Shown piece by piece: positions 1 through 10,229 of a stretch of DNA of 64,000 nt. Within the stretch, counting starts at the first letter, position 1. Each line of letters starts with the position of its first letter. This stretch comes from Eonycteris spelaea (taxonomy: Eukaryota; Chordata; Mammalia; Chiroptera; Pteropodidae), in contig PUFA01000171.1 of the NCBI GenBank assembly GCA_003508835.1, positions 1,678,501 through 1,742,500 of the forward strand. Direction: 5' to 3'. A model generated the notes under the pieces. That model saw only the letters and a list, made by a program, of their open reading frames with translations, was not told where the DNA came from and searched no databases. The translations under genes and the position numbers were made by a program.

Positions 1-906
1 CTGTGACACGGAAACATTTTCCTTAGAAGACAATGGCATTGATAACATCCTAAATATTAGAGATGGCAGTGGGTATGCCCTCTGAGTTCCTGCCTCCACA
101 CGGAGACCATGACCACCAAACCGTGGGCAACTTCTGAAGAAGAGGAACCCGAGGAAGCCATTTCCACACACCCATACCCCTAATCTGTCTCCTCCTTCAT
201 TACTTCTTTCTAATAAGCTGAAATTACAAGCAACCTTAGACCAAATCTAAGTTATCTTCGTACCAGACCATCCTTAGGAAACAGACTCAACCAGTCCCAG
301 GGAGCTAAGCAGAGCCATTTGTAGATTGTACTCAACATATTTTATCACAGCTCAGTACTCTTGTAAATACTTCATAAATATCTGTAATTTCAAAAGCAAA
401 TTTACGGTTTAGCACTTCAGTTGAAAGTGATAGGGTTTATTTCAAAGTAAACAACTATTTCATAATAGTTGTAGCTCATCCTGAAAAATAACTTCTTTGT
501 TAATTTCTCCAGAGAAGCAAAAGAAAATAGCCCTCCCCAAAAGGAGGCCAAATTCAAGGGAAAAAATGTGAATTCCAGAATGTATTTTCAAATATCTGTC
601 TTTGCTAAATATTCCTAAACATTTATAAGTTTTCTCGCTAAGAACCATTTTTTTTTAATCATATGTTTTAGAGAAAAAATAGTGAGGAATGTGTTTCCCA
701 TAGTTGAAAGGGGAGTGGGGGCCACAGTGCAGGTTTGCAGGTAACTCACCAGACTCTGCTAAGGAACAAAACTTTTAGAGCACCGAAGTTATGGAACAAA
801 ATAATTAAAAATGGATTGACTAAATTAGTTAATAAATAATGACTCAACCAACAATGACTTTAAACATTGATTTTTTAAAAGGAGGCTCAGTACCCATCTC
901 TAGTAA
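1..906. other. Unassigned AT-rich sequence
   Basis: No repeat family, gene or RNA is recognisable. The one open frame (minus strand, 460-648) has no conserved-looking protein features and is taken as chance. Confidence 0.55.
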
Positions 907-937
<31 letters not shown>

Positions 938-954
938 TGAATAATAATAATAAA
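907..954. repeat. (AAT)n microsatellite
   Basis: About 16 AAT units, with one interruption (ATATGA) near the middle. The interruption suggests an ageing tract. Confidence 0.95.
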
Positions 955-1426
955 GCTAAGATGAACAACAGTAACAAAAAAAAACCACTAAAAAATCATA
1001 TTTGACCAAGGACTGGATGACTAGATCTTCATATTCTTGTCTCTTGAACATAAACTAAGAGAAACAGAATCCAGACATTATTAGCATATTTTCATACATA
1101 ACAGTTTTATCTTTGTGTAGAAATGTGAGTTTTTCATTTTGAAATATATTTTTTGCCTTCAGTTTGTTCAGTTTATAGCTAAGGACAAAACAGGAGATCA
1201 AGTATAGATGGGTAAGAAAAGTATAAAGGAATTTATTTGGCAGTGCCAAATCAAACAGACATTTAGAGTCACATACATATCAAATCTTCTTGGGACTACG
1301 AAACAGCGACATTTTTCATTAGCATTTCTTTCCTCCCAGGTGAAGCACTTGGGAGCCTCAAGTATTTGGTACCCACACTGAAATAACATTGCTGGTACTT
1401 CCTTTCCAAAAAGGAGTCTCTTTTAT
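955..1426. other. Unassigned sequence
   Basis: Two overlapping short minus-strand open frames (1055-1249 and 1198-1389) are AT-rich and resemble no known protein. Nothing else is supported. Confidence 0.5.
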
Positions 1427-1462
1427 CTATCTGCAAGAAAAAGAAGTTTCTCTTGCAGATAG
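1427..1462. repeat. Perfect 12-bp inverted repeat (hairpin)
   Basis: CTATCTGCAAGA at 1427-1438 is the exact reverse complement of TCTTGCAGATAG at 1451-1462, with a 12-nt loop. It is too short alone for a microRNA precursor, and pairing does not extend outward. Confidence 0.85.
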
Positions 1463-2160
1463 CTGAGTTGAGGCTCAGAGAGGTGCAGTGTGGGACAGAG
1501 AAAGGGAAAAAACCCTTTCTTTACACTCGTGCTGCTCTGAATGCAGACCATCTGTGCCCCCAGCTGGAGCGCCAGCAATGGTCTGGCACTTGAACCACAC
1601 CATATTTACAGATCTAAACACAAATGGCTACTGCCTGATTGTTTCATGATTCATTAGTCAGACAAGCTCTCCTCTCCCGCCAGCACAGCTGTTACAGAGT
1701 AAACCTTTGTCACTTAATAGGCCTGATTATTACTTTCCATCAAAGGTATTGATCTGTGTCACCTCTACTTAAGGGAATGGGGGAGAAGAAATCGGGGGAA
1801 TAAAATGTACCAGGAAAACATGAACATGAAAAAGAAGAGGAGGGCAGGAGGGGGACATTAGGCAGGATCAGTGACACTGGCTTCCTGACATTGCCCTGAA
1901 TACCTGGTTTCCAGGCTGGGCTGCGGCGACTGACTGGTCTCAGGAAGAGGAGCCATATCTCACATGGTGTTCAACCCTGAGCCCCCAGACCACTGCAGTC
2001 ACGACCCTGACCACACAGATCATTGTTCAACGACGAGCGCTGGGTGAACTGAACCAGAAATCTGTATCAATGAACAAACCCAGCCAGTGTGCGGATCAAG
2101 TACAGGCTCTGGAGGGAATATTTTTATAGCTCCTTTAATTATCTCCTTTTGTCTAACAAA
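1463..2160. promoter_or_regulatory. Candidate conserved non-coding / enhancer-like block
   Basis: This stretch is more base-balanced than its surroundings and largely repeat-free; a fragment near 1464-1500 could be MIR-derived. It is dense in developmental-factor-type motifs: an E-box CAGCTG at 1686-1691, a SOX-like CTTTGT at 1705-1710, a TCF/LEF-like CATCAAAGG at 1738-1746, and several TAAT/ATTA homeodomain cores around 1650-1735 and 2130-2150. No coding frame spans it. The regulatory role is inferred from composition and motif density only; cross-species alignment was not possible. Confidence 0.4.
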
Positions 2161-2227
2161 TAAAGTGAAGCTATAAGCCTAGGCTGTTCCCTGACTGTGA
2201 CACACAGCGTTCACCCAGGTTGAGAAG

Positions 2228-2312
2228 CGCCTCTGCCTGGCTGCCCGCAGCCGCGGCTCGGCAGCGCGGCCGGGTGCGCTGACGCCAGCTCGGCAGCTTG
2301 GCCGACGTCTCG
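2228..2312. promoter_or_regulatory. Compact CpG cluster (orphan promoter/enhancer candidate)
   Basis: Fourteen CpG dinucleotides lie within 85 bp, in a window otherwise strongly CpG-depleted. The motif GCTCGGCAGC occurs twice (2256-2265 and 2288-2297, period 32). A CRE-type half-site TGACG (2280-2284) and a GACGTC palindrome (2304-2309) are present. It directly follows the candidate enhancer block. It is too short for a classical CpG island but could be an alternative promoter, an enhancer, or the start of a non-coding transcript. Confidence 0.5.
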
Positions 2313-2504
2313 GTGCTCTGCTTCTCACTCACTCTTCTTTTTCACTTCCCTCACTTTCTTCCTTTTAAAAAAAAACTTAAAGGAACAAAAAGTGAGAGGA
2401 TTCCTGGGAGGGGGAAGACAAAATAAGCTAACAGAAATTATGCTAACTCAGTAAAAACCTAGGTAAAGTTCCCATCATCATCACCACCACAACAATTATT
2501 TGGG

Positions 2505-2700
2505 AAACTCAGAATTTTAGAAAGGAAAACCAAGATCATCTAATATCCTGATTTGCCTGCAAGCAAAAGAAGCCCAGAGAAGTGAAGAAGCTTACTCCTA
2601 CCAAACAGCTTTTTGGGTGAGACAGCTAAGTCCAACAAAAAAGTCCTCTGCTAACCAGTTCAGAGTTCTTTCCATTTTATAAACTAGCCCACCAAATACC
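2505..2700 (-). repeat. MIR-like SINE fragment
   Basis: Antisense features of the MIR class are visible: a degraded 'gaaactgaggcccagagaag...' block followed by a later 'ccagttcagagttctttcc' block. It is diverged and could be the MIR3 subtype. Confidence 0.5.
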
Positions 2701-2999
2701 AAAACCTCAACTCGGGGATGTTTCGAACTCATGTTATAGCTTCCAAAGCCTTATAGAAGATATGATTATAAAAAGATGAGAACTTTGTTCATAACTTGTG
2801 GAATTAGCCTCAGTAGAGTCACACTTTTATAACCATATCCATATCACGGAAGACAGTATTTTACTTTATATAGTACATATGTGTGTATGCGTGGATATCA
2901 CACACAAGTAGCCCAATGTATGCATGCAGGCAAAAGGGGCTTTGCTCTCACAACCACTTAACACTGAGCTCCAGCCCTCTGAGATTCCAACAGAGGCTG
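2701..2999. other. Unassigned sequence
   Basis: AT-rich, with no recognised feature. Confidence 0.5.
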
Positions 3000-3150
3000 G
3001 TTCCCTCTCCTTTGTCTCCATAACACTCACTGCAATTGTTACCCAAATCTAGTATATTGATGAGATTTATTACTCCTTTCCCTGAGACCTCACCCTCCAA
3101 TTGTAAGCACATTGTCATTCTAGTTCACAAAGGTCAACAGCCTTGCTAGT
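3000..3150 (+). repeat. L2 LINE 3'-end fragment
   Basis: It shows the characteristic L2 3' layout: 'taacactcactgcaattgtt', then a segment resembling 'ccctccaattgtaagcac' (the L2 '...actgtaagctcc' motif). The typical terminal portion is degraded. Confidence 0.5.
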
Positions 3151-4268
3151 ACATCACTGTTTTATGGTGCTCACCACAGGTGATGCATTGACAAGCCTAG
3201 ACACTGGGACCCTCCACTTATGTGACCATCAATAGAAGTAAGAGACAAGGCCGACCCTGCCAACTTGGTCCATTCAGAATTAAAGGGGATGGTCAGAACT
3301 CGGTTTGCTTACGTTTCTATCTCCAAAGACATTGTTAACAAGTATAGCATTGAAAAATATCTGAATGATTGTGGCCTGGGGAGCCAAGCAAGCCCATTTC
3401 ATATTTATTTTATTCTCTGTAGGCCCTAGGGCAAGGGTAGGATGCTAATGGCTTGAGATCACTTCTGACTCAGCCCAGCTTTTAATCAGCAAACTGGCAA
3501 TCAAAGGCCCCCTGTCCATTTCCATGTCTATAGTTCTCCAGGTGGTTTAATTGTTCCACTTGATATCCACATCCAGGGCCATCTACTCTTCTCCCCCTTC
3601 TCCATCCCCAGTTCCCAACAGCACTGGGGATTTTACTCTTTGGAGCAGAATGTTAATGAAGCATGCAGTGTATGTTTTGGTACCCATAAAAAAAATTTTA
3701 ACAGAAATCACATCCCTTAATTCTCTCATCAAAAACAGAATTCAGATTTGGAAGCAAATGAAATCTTACTGATAGCCAACTTTCAGCTTTTGAGCTTTCC
3801 AAACCAGAGTTTCTTTTTGTAAGTTATGTCTATCAGTTGACAGGACCAATATGATTTTACGTGGGCACAGTTTGGCAAACAGGAACTCCACATAATATAG
3901 TGCACTTGAAATTCATATAAAAAGAAAGCTGTCAGCAAGTGGAAACCGATTAAAATAAAGGGCATTTGTTTTAACAGGGGAGGAAAACCAGCCTATAGTC
4001 ATAAAAAGGAAACTGATTGGCAAGAACTCATGTGAAAACGCCAAAGTGTTGAAAATACACTTTTGATGTTTTCTCTGTTTGTATTCCACTTGATAATTTG
4101 AATCTAAATATATATTTTTCCCAGTATATTAACAAAAAAAGGACCTTACCTAGAAATCTACGTACGATGACAAAACATTTGGAAGTATCTTCTAAAAAAA
4201 AAAATGATCCTTAAAAATTTTTTAAACATGACAGATGTCTGTTATACCTCAACAAACTTTAGTGAAGC
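3151..4268. other. Unassigned sequence
   Basis: Mostly unique. The 3,340-3,540 part is less AT-rich and carries a TCF-like CAATCAAAGG, so it could be weakly constrained. Short open frames at 3551-3772 (+) and 3783-3965 (-) show no recognisable protein. Confidence 0.5.
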
Positions 4269-4269
4269 A

Positions 4270-4335
4270 GGAAGTATAGGTACGCTATCTCTATTTTACG
4301 GACAGGACACTGAGGAGTAGTTAAAGATACAGAAA
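4270..4335 (-). repeat. MIR fragment (short)
   Basis: Residual antisense MIR core ('...attttacggacaggacactgagga...'), heavily diverged. Confidence 0.4.
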
Positions 4336-4392
4336 TATTATCAAACACCATTTAAAAAGCTCCTACATGCGGAGAGCCACCCTCTGGGATGC

Positions 4393-4440
4393 AAAACAAC
4401 AACAACAACAATAACAACAACAACAACAACAACAACAAAA
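4393..4440. repeat. (CAA)n microsatellite
   Basis: About 14 CAA units with one ATA variant. It generates a Cys-rich antisense open frame that is artefactual. Confidence 0.95.
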
Positions 4441-4502
4441 ACTGACAACAAAGTATTGGTTTAAACTCCAAGACCATCTATGTGATGGTACACAAAAATA
4501 AC

Positions 4503-4528
4503 GATAATAATAATAATAATAATAATAA
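4503..4528. repeat. (AAT)n microsatellite
   Basis: About 8 units of ATA/TAA. Confidence 0.95.
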
Positions 4529-5158
4529 CCAGAATGAATATCATTAGAAAAAAATGAATCCAAGGTCTTACCAAGGTCTTTGTCTTAGAGAAAAAGCCTG
4601 AGAGAAAATCCACTTGCTAGCATCCAGTAGTACTACATGCTCTGGAGAGAGGTACTACATGCTCTTGAGTCTGATGAGTACTTTTTACCCAGAATAAAAT
4701 AAAACATATATGTGCAGTCACTTAAAACAATTGTTTTTAAAAATAGGCTTACCATTTGTTCTTATATAGCTGCATTATTTAGCTAAATATACACAGAACA
4801 GCTGGGACTGAAAACCAAAAAATACATATAGCAGATTGCAGTGAAAACCTATGGTTGTATTTAGTTACCTACGTATTTGAATTCGGCGCATTGCAAACAA
4901 AGCCAATAGTAGTCAGAGTTGGATAATTGTGCTTTCTTGCTCCTAAAAATGTCAACACCAAAGTATGTTTTGGAAAATGCCTTTTCTTTAAATAGTTTTT
5001 CTTGATTTTTTTTCTGTATTTTTCTTTATAGTCTGAATGTTCACAGAAAATTTTTTAAAGTGTTGTATTTATTTATATTTCTTGTTTCTAAGTCCAAAAG
5101 CCATCATAGTTCATCTTAAAATATCTCTAGTCAATGTGGTATAAATCTGGATTAACTA
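4529..5158. other. Unassigned AT-rich sequence
   Basis: A short near-tandem duplication, 'gtactacatgctct', is present around 4630-4665. Nothing else is identified. Confidence 0.5.
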
Positions 5159-5180
5159 ATTCATTCATTCATTCATTCAT
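5159..5180. repeat. (ATTC)n microsatellite
   Basis: Five ATTC/TCAT units at the tail of the adjacent MIR. The TGAATGAA-type tail is typical of MIR/L2 ends. Confidence 0.9.
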
Positions 5181-5184
5181 GTCA

Positions 5185-5395
5185 ACACTTATGACCCACT
5201 ATGTGACAATTACGCATGTATTAACTCATTTAATCATCAGAAAGAATACCCTATAAATTAAGTTCCATTATTATTTAACTTGTACAAATGAGTAAACTAA
5301 ATCACAGAAAGGTTAAACAACCTACACATAGCTCTCAAGTGGCAGAGCTAGAATTCAAAATCAGGCTGTCTGACTCCAAAGTCCATGCTTTTCAA
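5185..5395 (-). repeat. MIR SINE
   Basis: Near-complete antisense MIR: 'ctatgtgacaatta...' through 'attaactcatttaatcatc', 'aatgagtaaactaaatcacag', then 'ggcagagctagaattcaaa' and 'ctgactccaaagtccatgct'. The order and spacing match the reverse complement of the MIR consensus. Confidence 0.85.
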
Positions 5396-5423
5396 CTAAA
5401 ATTTACAAATAAAGATAAGCCTA

Positions 5424-5568
5424 TAAAAAGAGAAAGAGATGAAGAGGGAGGGAGGAAGGAAGAAAGGGAGGAAGGGGAGAGAAAGAGGGAGAGAAGGAAG
5501 AAAGAAGGGGGGGGAGGAAGGAGAAGGAAAGAATGAAAGGACGGGGAGAGGAAGGAAGGGAATAAAAA
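5424..5568. repeat. Polypurine (GA-rich) tract
   Basis: Almost pure purine, with an uninterrupted purine run at 5441-5533 (93 nt). It includes G-runs up to eight long. It accounts for the long open frames on both strands here. Confidence 0.95.
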
Positions 5569-6635
5569 CTTTAAAAAGTTGAGCCAATAAAGAAAAGAAA
5601 GGAGGGCTAAGTTTGCTTTTATAATGCAATGGGGAAATCTGAAGAAATTTCTTGAGGAACTGAAGTCTTTTTGACAACTGGAACAGGGTTTTTTTTGGAA
5701 GGAAGTAGGAAAGAGGGGTGATCGATGCCAATCGAACCCCACTCTGACCTTGGTGGAGGAGAAATGACTGCAGATTCAGTCCGTCTGTGCCAGCTCTCAG
5801 GGCCTCCCTTCCAGAAATGCATCCATCTGCCCAGCATCCTGAACATTCCGAGCACTGTTCCTCCCTGCTTGGACTTAAGAAGATGTCAAGGGATAAGACA
5901 CCCAGCAACCTAAAATACAAGCCTAGTGATGCATGGTCACTTGGCAATGATGAGTGTGGCTCAGCTCCATGCCAAGGAATGGAGCCTGCCTTCTTGCCAG
6001 CAGCCCAGACATTCAGCAAACAGACGTCATTGGCAGAAGTAGGGGAACAGAAACAGAAGGGATCTGTCCAGCAGAGGAGGAACCTTCCACACTTTCAGGA
6101 GAATACAGAAAATAAGATTAGACGTTCGCTAACGACAGCAGCAGGACGTCTATCATGAGAGAAGTACTTATCACCAATGGTGATGTGGACTGTATTATCT
6201 GGGAACAGAAACATCACATAAAGACATATCACTCAGTAAGAGCTCAGAGGAGTAGCCCACAAAAATCAGCAGAGGTGCATCATTGTCTTTTGGACTTAGG
6301 CAGCATTGGAAACGAAGGCCTCAGAAACCTCGGCACAAATGCCTGAGAGTTTTGTGAGCTGAAGGAGCTGAAGGTTGCTCTATTTTCTTTTCTTTCCTTT
6401 ATTATTTTTTTCTTTGACACATTAAGCTCTGTTGGTAGACTCCTCTGGTGTTTAGAGAATAGAGACAGAGATTTGTTAGGCTGTGTGGCCCTATTCGAGA
6501 CCTTTTGATATATCTCGGTGCAGTTGTTTTCAAAGAAAGCTTGCAAAATAAAGCTTCCCAATAAATTATGACCTTGAAATTCTAGATTGAGTCATGTTAT
6601 GTTCCACTGTGGTGAATAAATGGATCAGAATGTTG
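5569..6635. other. Unassigned, moderately GC-balanced sequence
   Basis: No repeat recognised. Overlapping open frames on both strands (the largest is 207 codons, minus, 5396-6019) have low-complexity ends created by the purine tract. The remainder shows no domain, signal peptide or family resemblance. A conserved exon cannot be excluded, but nothing supports one. Confidence 0.45.
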
Positions 6636-6639
6636 AATG

Positions 6640-6865
6640 TACTATTAATAACTAATATAGTTGCCATTTAGTGAATGTTTACCATGTGCCTTTAAGGAAT
6701 GATCTCAGTGCTTTAGGCACATTAATCTTGGCAACAATCTTGAGAGAAGTATTGTTTCTGAAAACTGAGACTTAAGAGAGGTTACAGAACCAGTAAGAGG
6801 CGGAGCCAGGATTCCACCCCAGGTCTGTGTGGCTCCAAAGCCCTTGCTCATAAAAGACACTGCCT
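6640..6865 (-). repeat. MIR SINE
   Basis: Antisense MIR with 'accatgtgcctttaagga', 'gaaaactgagacttaagag', 'ggcggagccaggattc' and 'tggctccaaagcccttgct' in the correct order. Confidence 0.85.
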
Positions 6866-7019
6866 TAATAAATGTCATTAGGAATAGTAAAATAACTACA
6901 CTTCAACCAGTAGTCCTGACGTTTGCTCTCAGCCCACCCATGGCTAGACTGGCAGCCCTGATTGCTTGAATCCTCAAACTTGGAACAATCAGGAGTACGA
7001 CAACAGTGTGACAATAGTA

Positions 7020-7215
7020 GTAGTACAAAGAGCACCAAACAAAATTTGAGAGGAGTTGGGATTAGGGCTTGATTCTGCTTCTAATTCTCAGTTCCCCTGG
7101 ACATGTTCTAAGCCCTCAGAATCTCAGTTTCTGAATCTCTACAAAATGGTCGCAAAGAGACCTGTCCTATCAGCCTCATTTAGAGGATGATTAAATAAAA
7201 ATATGAAGCACTCAG
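7020..7215 (+). repeat. MIR SINE
   Basis: Sense MIR with 'gattctgcttctaattctc', 'tctcagtttctgaatctc', 'aaaatggtcgcaaagag' and 'gaggatgattaaataaaa'. It is oriented opposite to the neighbouring copy at 6,640. Confidence 0.8.
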
Positions 7216-8914
7216 AAATGCACTTTTACAAAACTTCTCTATATGTGATACTCTTTGATTGTAACTTTGGTTTTTTACACAACCTCAGCAACTGAAATGG
7301 ATGTCAGTGTCTTCCCTTTATCACTCCTTGCTCTCAAACAGCAGCCACAGGCACTAGATGCTGCCATGAGAAACATCCTCCAAATGCTAGAACTTGTGCA
7401 GGATGAGCCTAAGCAAAATGACCATAAATCCATGTAAGCCCAGCCCCGGGCCAAAGTCACAAAAGGAACTGGTGATTCTTAAAGTGCTCTCTGTTACTTA
7501 AAAGGACAGAAAGAACTGAATATTTCCCTATTAATGCCTTGTTCAGACTGGCTTGTGAGTGCAGGAAAATCAAGTCCTGTTGGCTGCTCACTGCATCATT
7601 ATATAGAATGTGAATACTGTGCATATCTATGAGGTATTCAAAAATGTCTAGGCCTATCAAAATTCCGTTTTTGCCTCCAGCTTCAAAATTATGCTGTCTT
7701 TCTTCCTATAAAGCTATAAAGTCAGTCCTACTAAGTCTTATGGCTCTATATCCTTTGAAATTGCATTTAAACGTAGTTCTAAAATCCCCAGATTTATACT
7801 GATGTAATTAGAATTTTCAAGGATTTAACTTTTTGAACTAGGTACTCTTGAAAATCTGATAAAAGCCAGGATCCTCTTCCCAGATAAAAGCCATGCATAC
7901 CTACAAACATACATACACTGACTACATAGGAGGACGCGGATTCTTTGAAGCCCACCCACTGGCCCTTCAGGGTTTACAGAACCCAAGATAAGAACTCCCA
8001 GTGCTCACACATGGTTGTGCAGGTTAGTACTCTGCACTATCATGCTCGGTAAAGGGGTGAAGTGGGGACTAAACTCCATCCTCTATACAATTCACTAAGA
8101 TATGCTCATTCCACCCAGAGAGGATGCTCTAATTTGTACAAAGATGCCTCATAGTCACCATGGTGTTTGGGACCAGGTCACACCAGCTGTAAAGCTGAGT
8201 CCATTATGCATGTCTTTTCCCAACTCCATGTTTACTGACAATCACATTGGTACACTGAAATTAGTCAAGGTGAAAGTATTTACACCAAGGAAATTAGTAA
8301 ACCCTACAAAGAAGGCCAGTCCCTAAAAAAGAAAGCCATTGTTGGAGACTTACCAGCATATCACTGCTTATGGGCTAGTAGAAACCCCAAGGATCTCTGT
8401 TCTATACTGTGACAGATTTGAAATAATAAAAGCAGAAAACCACAATTTCACAAACCATACAATCCCAATTTCCTTTCAGCTTTTAGGTCAAGGGTACATG
8501 GGCCCTGATTTGTTTTGAGCACAGACTTAACAGCTAACAGATGCTAGAGAAGGTATTCAGAGAGGGCTGGCTGCTAGAACAATTGGTTCCCACTCGCATC
8601 TTGTTGCATCCAGAGCTAAACCTCATATTTTAAAATTAAAACATCTGCATCCCTGATAGCAGTAACTGCCATAGAACCTTAGGAAAACAAAACAGATGAT
8701 GGTTGCATATAATTTTTAAGATAGAGGTTAGAAGGAACTATGTGAGAAAGGAAATCTAAACTCCAAACACTCCTTGAGATGCCAAGGGGGAAAAGCCCTG
8801 CTCATAGCAGGTAGAAACTGCTGTAGACTGGTGTCAGGTTTCTTCTGTAGTTTTTGAAGAACAGCTCCTTACAATTGAACTCTGTCTTGAGCTGAGACAC
8901 CCTCTTAGAAAGAG
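7216..8914. other. Unassigned sequence
   Basis: No repeat class or gene recognised. Open frames at 7255-7437 (+), 7275-7460 (-), 7457-7660 (-) and 8102-8326 (+) are short, overlapping and featureless. Confidence 0.5.
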
Positions 8915-8932
8915 AAAAAAAAAAAAAAAAAA
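8915..8932. repeat. Poly(A) tract
   Basis: Homopolymeric A run with flanking A/G. No recognisable retroposed body lies upstream. Confidence 0.85.
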
Positions 8933-9039
8933 GAAAAAGTCAGTCAAGAGGATTGATTCCAGTTTTAAATTACAGAGGGCTATTGATTTTTCATTAAGGT
9001 TTCTGTGCTGCTCTCAAGAGGTGGGAGAGAGAGGGGAAA

Positions 9040-9300
9040 GTAATTCATTGATCAGAGCGTAGGGCCATGTTCATTTATTGGCTTCCTGCCACATCCCATT
9101 ATTCCTGATTCTAAATGTATATTGAAGTCAGTTTATTTTCATCATTGCCTCCTGTCACCAGAAATGTCTCCCAGTAACTATTAGTTTAATCATCCTTTTC
9201 TCACAATGGTAATGAGAGATATTATCCAACATGATCCTGGATTTGTGGATATTATTCACTGGATTACAGCATTGCTCCTCCCAAGGCTCTATTTAAGAGT
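9040..9300. promoter_or_regulatory. Candidate conserved non-coding element
   Basis: A repeat-free stretch with balanced composition, several ATTA/TAAT cores ('cccattattcc', 'agtttaatcatcc', 'ggtaatgagag') and no coding frame. It reads like vertebrate conserved non-coding DNA, but this is a composition-based impression only. Confidence 0.3.
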
Positions 9301-9635
9301 CTGTCAACACTTGAATAGTCTAAAAGACATGAATAATTTGAGTATTTAAAAATATATGTATATTCAAATTTTAAAAATGTAGCACTTTTATCATACTTTT
9401 ATTTATTTAAAAAATTTTAAAAAGATAAAAGCTTTCCTGGAAGATCCATGGTTTCTGATCTGTCACTGATGATAACCTTAGAGAGTGCAGGAAACCCACC
9501 CAAATCAGGCATCATATATCTACACCAAGCCACTGGTAACCATCAAGCATATACAGAATAAATCAGGCATTCCATTTAGTCACCCAATTTCATTTTCAGA
9601 AGCCATCTTTAATTAGTCTATATTGTCTTGACTCA
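9301..9635. other. Unassigned AT-rich sequence
   Basis: Very AT-rich (9,340-9,430), otherwise featureless. Confidence 0.5.
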
Positions 9636-9639
9636 CACT

Positions 9640-9790
9640 TGAACTTCTGTTTTACACATTAGCAAACTGAGATTCAGAAAGACTAAACCACTCAGGGTCA
9701 CCCAGCAAAGTAGCACAGTGGGGACTAGAGCCCATGTTTCCTGGCTTACAGGTCACTATTTGTTCCACAAAACCAGGCTGCCATTCTAAT
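9640..9790 (-). repeat. MIR SINE
   Basis: Antisense MIR core: 'ttttacacattagcaaactg', 'agattcagaaagactaaac', 'gtggggactagagcccat'. Confidence 0.8.
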
Positions 9791-10084
9791 AATGTAGCCT
9801 CTCAACTCATGTGATATTCACAATGCATAAAAACAGAAGCTAATATTAGCTTTAATATCAAATCCCAGATATTCTCTTAATGATTTTTTCTTTTTTATAC
9901 TTCGTGATATGACCAGATTTCCCATTAAGTGCTGCCTCACACATAGGTAAATAATTAGCTGCCTACATTATATAATGTGATGCTTACTTATCTCCCAAGA
10001 GTTTCCAATCCCAATCCCTCCAGATCATCTGCCAAGAGGTCATGTATATTAACACTTCTGAATAAATTTTCCTAATACCCCGTA

Positions 10085-10212
10085 AGAGGGAGGAGGAATT
10101 CTCCCATTTTATAGACAATTTGGCCAAGGCTACATGGAAAATAATTTATAGAGCCAGGACTCAGACTTGGGCCTCCTCATTGAGGTCTCTTTCCACTACA
10201 CTACAGCTCCCT
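10085..10212 (-). repeat. MIR SINE fragment
   Basis: Antisense MIR: 'ctcccattttatagacaat', 'ccaaggctacatggaaaa', 'agagccaggactcagact', then 'ccactacactacagctcc'. Confidence 0.75.
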
Positions 10213-10229
10213 CTGGTGCCAAAACTGAT

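Noticed and set aside
4363..4563. Cys- and Tyr-rich minus-strand frame
   Set aside because: Produced entirely by CAA and AAT microsatellites.
5396..6019. 207-codon minus-strand open frame
   Set aside because: Its C-terminal third is translated from the polypurine tract (Ser/Leu/Pro/Phe-rich), the rest has no family features, and competing frames exist on both strands.
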